Shown: in pieces, positions 60,711 to 64,000 of the stretch
How the letters are laid out: each line of letters begins with the position of its first letter
How positions within the stretch are numbered: the stretch's first letter is position 1
Source: a virus
DNA: 64,000 bases
IMG/VR virus record: IMGVR_UViG_3300035181_000377
Span: 1-64,000 of that record
Direction: 5' to 3' (one strand)
Made by a program: the position numbers and the translations under genes
Notes under the pieces: model-generated
What the model was told of the DNA's origin: nothing
Databases searched by the model: none
The model's input: only the letters and a program-made list of their open reading frames with translations

Positions 60711-62027
60711 ATGGCTATAGTTGATAATGTAACAGGGGCACCTTTTAACGATAAATTAGATATAAAATTAAATGAAGTTACTAGAAATGTAATCATTTCA
60801 ATAAATGATGCTATTGAAATGATTACTAACATCTATAGTAAAATTAATGCTTTTAATTCTACTAGAGAAGTTCTTATTAGCGATTTATCAATAATAAAAG
60901 GTTTAGTAAAAACTTTACTTAAGGATGCTTTAAATAATAAAGAAGATATAGATTTTATAGAATCTTTTTTACGACCACGCGCTGATGAATTAAGTGCAAT
61001 TAGTGATAGACTAAGAGATAATTTAGATTCTGTTTTAAATCGCGATGGACGTAGTAAAAAAGTAGTAAGTATTATTACTAGTGAAATAAATGATGTAGTT
61101 ACGGATGTTAATATTCTATTAACCAAAATTAAAGAAAGTTATCAACCTAAAGAAATTAATGAAGAACAACCTAAAGGAGAAACAAAAATGAAAGAAAATA
61201 TTAATTTATCAGCGATGCTTAATGAAATTGCGAATGTTATGTCTTTTAATGTTTATGAAGTTAATATTAAAGAACTTGTATATGACACTAGTTCAAAAAT
61301 GGCGTTTAGATGTTTAGAAGGTAAAGAGTCGCGTTCTAAAAAGATACTGAAAGCAAATAATAAATTACTAAAAAAATTATTAGATATTTCAAAACATGGG
61401 AGTTTTATCCATGTTAGTGTTAAATTTCTAGATGATCTACTAGGTAAGTATAAAGTATTCTTTAGAATTATTGTTGAATTAATTAAGGATGATGGTAGTT
61501 TATCAGAAGTTGATTTTCAATCTTTGTTAGAAGGTAATATTTCTGATAAGTTAAAACAAAATCAAACTTATGGATTCTATCAACCAGACTTTAATCCAGG
61601 TAAGCAGATTGGTGGGTTTACGCAAGCAACTTATCAGCGACAGCCTCAACCATTTGTTGCACCAGAATCCATCCCACCATTCGCTAGACATAATCAATTT
61701 ACTGGACAACATTTCGCACCACAACAAATAGATCATAGAACTTTAGATAAAATAAAAGTTGAAATGAATGTGTTTATGAGTACTATTCAACACGGAGCTG
61801 ATTTAAAGTTGGCTGTTTCTACACATATTCAGAATATGGCTAATATAGCAGACTTACCAAAATACGAATTGATGCATAAAGATCTTTTAAGTCGTATAAG
61901 GAATGAAGCTCGACAATTTAATAACGTTGTCACTAAAGGCGGTGATTTAGAATTAGCATTATCTATGCATATACAAAATATGTATAATATAGCTGCATAT
62001 GTGCCACCTCCAGCTTCTCGTTTTTAA
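60711..62027 (+). CDS. Helical structural-type protein with internal start and C-terminal repeats
   Basis: The product is 438 residues. The first 150 are coiled-coil-like helices. A strong AAAGGAG lies before an in-frame ATG at 61189, so a shorter 279-residue form may also be made. A Gln/Pro-rich linker (residues about 285-345) follows. Two copies of a motif of the form GADLKLAVSTHIQNMANIA and GGDLELALSMHIQNMYNIA end the protein. The terminator that follows faces the DNA polymerase. No family is recognised. Confidence 0.7.
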   Translation: MAIVDNVTGAPFNDKLDIKLNEVTRNVIISINDAIEMITNIYSKINAFNSTREVLISDLSIIKGLVKTLLKDALNNKEDIDFIESFLRPRADELSAISDRLRDNLDSVLNRDGRSKKVVSIITSEINDVVTDVNILLTKIKESYQPKEINEEQPKGETKMKENINLSAMLNEIANVMSFNVYEVNIKELVYDTSSKMAFRCLEGKESRSKKILKANNKLLKKLLDISKHGSFIHVSVKFLDDLLGKYKVFFRIIVELIKDDGSLSEVDFQSLLEGNISDKLKQNQTYGFYQPDFNPGKQIGGFTQATYQRQPQPFVAPESIPPFARHNQFTGQHFAPQQIDHRTLDKIKVEMNVFMSTIQHGADLKLAVSTHIQNMANIADLPKYELMHKDLLSRIRNEARQFNNVVTKGGDLELALSMHIQNMYNIAAYVPPPASRF

Positions 62028-62040
62028 ATAACGTTTTAAA

Positions 62041-62072
62041 TACACACTGGATAAAACCAGTGTGTATTTTTT
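62041..62072. terminator. Bidirectional terminator
   Basis: TACACACTGG pairs with CCAGTGTGTA around ATAAAA, then T residues. Confidence 0.88.
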
Positions 62073-62077
62073 TTTAA

Positions 62078-64000
62078 TTAATAAAAATCAGATACTATTG
62101 AATCTTCTTTTAAAAAATAACCAAGACTCTCTAACAACATATAAAACACATTACATATATCCATCGTAATACGTCTAATATCTATTATAGATGCTAACTC
62201 AACTGGTATACCTTTAGACATTACATAATCTACAGAAATGTACATAGTAGGTAAACTAGTTTTATTAAAAACTTTTAACCATTCAGATAACTTAGTTTTT
62301 AAATCAGTATCTACAATAGTATCAAGCCAATTTTTAAGATCAGTTTTATTACCTAGTATAGTAGGTATCTTAATTACTGAATAAGGCGGTTTAGCTATAC
62401 TACCATACTTTTCAGAGAATACCTGTTCCCAAAGAATATGGTGCTGATATGGAGAACCTTCCTCAGTTTTAGTATAAGACTCCGGTGATTTAATTTTACT
62501 TAATCTAAAATAAGTAATTTCATTATTCATAATAGAAGTTCTAATGTTACGTTCTATATTAGCTACTTCGGTTAAGAAATATTTTAATTCTAACTTTTTA
62601 CCTTCTAAGGTATCTTTTAAAATTTTATCCATTAACGCTGTAGCAGCTTCAATAATAATCTTTGGAGAATTACTAGACTTTAAATGCACGCCTTTTACTT
62701 CACGCTCAAATTTAGAAAATACGTTACCTTCTTGTATTTCACATAAAGCAAAGTAATGCTTACCTACACTAGTGTTTACAAATACTGGCCAATAAAACTC
62801 TGATTTCATAGCCATGGTGTGTAGGTCATCTTTAGCAAAACCAAAGTTAGCTGACATCTGTGCTAGTGTATGTGTGATAGTTTGTGCTGTTAAAAATACA
62901 ACTACACCGGCAATAGGACTAGCTAAATCATTTTGAACATAATCACCATAGTACCACTTTACCCAATCCTGTACAGTGAATATAGTGCTGTCAGTATCTG
63001 ATGTCACTACGGCTCTTCTGATGCTATTTGGAAGGTATGCCACTGATGCTGGCATATGTTTAGTAACAAAGAAAGCTTTAATAAATAAAGAGTAGTCTGT
63101 AAGAACTTTACTTACATTTAAAGTAGTGTTAATTACAGTACCTAAGTTACCATCTTTTTCAATACTAGCATAATCTTTACCACGACCTTTTACTTCAGTA
63201 GTACAAATTTGATGTGCTAAGTTTACATAACTTTCTTCGAGTTTATAAATGGTATCTAAACCGTTTTCAAAACTACCCACTACTTTTTCGCTCATTCTAC
63301 CAATTAAGTCACGCACTAAACTTTCATTATGTTTTTTAATATGGTAAAGGTCACCTGTATAAACAAACGCCACTCTTTCTAAGTCATTTAAGGTAACTAC
63401 AAATTTTCTTATATCGTCTAAAGCTACAGCATTGTTCCAGTATAGGTCAGTAGAATATTTTATACAATCCATTACATCGTCTATAGTCGGTATGTAAATA
63501 TTATATTTATTTACTACTTCACCTATTAGCGTATAATTAGAATCTGAAGTAATAGATACTAAATTAAACATTACAATTTTATGTGACCAATAATGCCTAT
63601 TACCAGTTACGAACTTTTCATTATTAGCATTACCTAAGCCAGCCACTACTCGACAATTAGATGTTAAAGTAGAATGCGCTGTCTTATTATTTAATGGTGT
63701 AGATTTACTAACATGCGCCCCAGATATCGCGTTGTTATTTAATTTTTTATATGTCTGCTCAATTGTTTTAATTGTAGCTTCTTCTTTTTTACCAGCGTTC
63801 TTTAAGGCAAAAGATAATTTTTTAGCAGCTGAACGAGCTTTAATATTATCTTTAATATAGGTCTCTAATAACGATACTTTAACATGCTTAGGCATGTACG
63901 TGGTCATTGTAGGTGCTATTAATTCTTTAGCTCGTAGACTACTATATAAGTATTTAGTTAAAGTTGTTGTACGTTCTGCTCTATCGCCTGTTTCATCTCT
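62078..64000 (-). CDS. Family B DNA polymerase, C-terminal part; 5' end outside window
   Basis: The frame stays open past the ATG at 63907 to the window edge (GDRAERTTTLTKYLYSSLRA), so at least 641 residues are seen and the start lies beyond. Motif B appears as KKLNNNAISGAHVSKST near 63745, matching KxxxNSxYG. Motif C is SDTDSTIF near 63000, with both metal-binding Asp of the YGDTDS class, the Tyr-Gly replaced. GVHLKSSNSP follows like the KKGxxLxxxxxP thumb entry. The exonuclease and motif A lie upstream. It replicates the phage genome. Ending convergently on the 60711 gene, it is isolated on its strand. Confidence 0.85.
   Translation of the reverse strand, partial: RDETGDRAERTTTLTKYLYSSLRAKELIAPTMTTYMPKHVKVSLLETYIKDNIKARSAAKKLSFALKNAGKKEEATIKTIEQTYKKLNNNAISGAHVSKSTPLNNKTAHSTLTSNCRVVAGLGNANNEKFVTGNRHYWSHKIVMFNLVSITSDSNYTLIGEVVNKYNIYIPTIDDVMDCIKYSTDLYWNNAVALDDIRKFVVTLNDLERVAFVYTGDLYHIKKHNESLVRDLIGRMSEKVVGSFENGLDTIYKLEESYVNLAHQICTTEVKGRGKDYASIEKDGNLGTVINTTLNVSKVLTDYSLFIKAFFVTKHMPASVAYLPNSIRRAVVTSDTDSTIFTVQDWVKWYYGDYVQNDLASPIAGVVVFLTAQTITHTLAQMSANFGFAKDDLHTMAMKSEFYWPVFVNTSVGKHYFALCEIQEGNVFSKFEREVKGVHLKSSNSPKIIIEAATALMDKILKDTLEGKKLELKYFLTEVANIERNIRTSIMNNEITYFRLSKIKSPESYTKTEEGSPYQHHILWEQVFSEKYGSIAKPPYSVIKIPTILGNKTDLKNWLDTIVDTDLKTKLSEWLKVFNKTSLPTMYISVDYVMSKGIPVELASIIDIRRITMDICNVFYMLLESLGYFLKEDSIVSDFY

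Overview
The window is a piece of a large AT-rich, phiKZ-like jumbo phage genome, and no host housekeeping gene is visible. Diagnostic genes are a multisubunit phage RNA polymerase (beta' fragment with the DFDGD motif, then beta), a giant peptidoglycan-degrading virion protein beside it (the phiKZ gp181-gp180-gp178 arrangement), a PhuZ-type phage tubulin, a large terminase with tail sheath and tail tube nearby (as in phiKZ gp25-gp30), a prohead protease of the gp175 kind, and a family B DNA polymerase. PhuZ together with a virion RNA polymerase suggests a nucleus-forming life cycle. The host is Gram-negative by inference. A phage-encoded PEP-CTERM protein suggests a host with an exosortase, for example a freshwater beta- or gammaproteobacterium.

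Layout. 1-7.4 kb: end of an RNase H gene, a RecA/DnaB-fold ATPase with two partners, tRNA-Leu and an HNH endonuclease. 7.4-21.5 kb: small virion or morphogenesis genes, a 765-aa structural protein and the 2402-aa virion protein with an internal S74 autoprotease-like domain plus M15 and SLT domains. 21.6-29.9 kb: RNA polymerase beta' N-part and beta, with three downstream genes. 30-32 kb: a cluster of short early-gene cassettes. 32.8-35.4 kb: prohead protease, an inserted nucleotidyltransferase and HNH-like genes. 35.5-47.5 kb: tail tube, sheath, large structural proteins, a Kelch propeller and the terminase. 47.6-51.3 kb: a 20-residue repeat protein, an early gene, and a minus-strand block with tRNA-Ser, an anticodon-less tRNA-like gene, a PEP-CTERM microprotein and tRNA-Asn. 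51.4-64 kb: an HNH gene with a structured leader, a secreted transglycosylase, the PhuZ operon, a large structured non-coding RNA and a DNA polymerase that runs off the window end.

Regulation. Early genes sit in small cassettes between late operons. Each has a T-rich tract, a TATATAAC-type element close to the phiKZ early-promoter core TATATTAC, a short hairpin at the expected 5' end of the mRNA, a strong AAGGAGATTT ribosome site and a Rho-independent terminator. The hairpin varies in sequence between copies but keeps its pairing, often through G-U wobble, so it appears to act as RNA. The virion RNA polymerase encoded here is the likely reader of these promoters.

The strongest candidates for undescribed biology are the roughly 365-nt pseudoknotted RNA at 59.2-59.6 kb, the phage PEP-CTERM protein within a tRNA cluster, the conserved early-leader hairpin, the nucleotidyltransferase unit bounded by 24-bp direct repeats that rebuild the protease C-terminus, the anticodon-less tRNA-like gene, and a terminase that appears to start at AUU. 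All are read from sequence alone; no searches were run.
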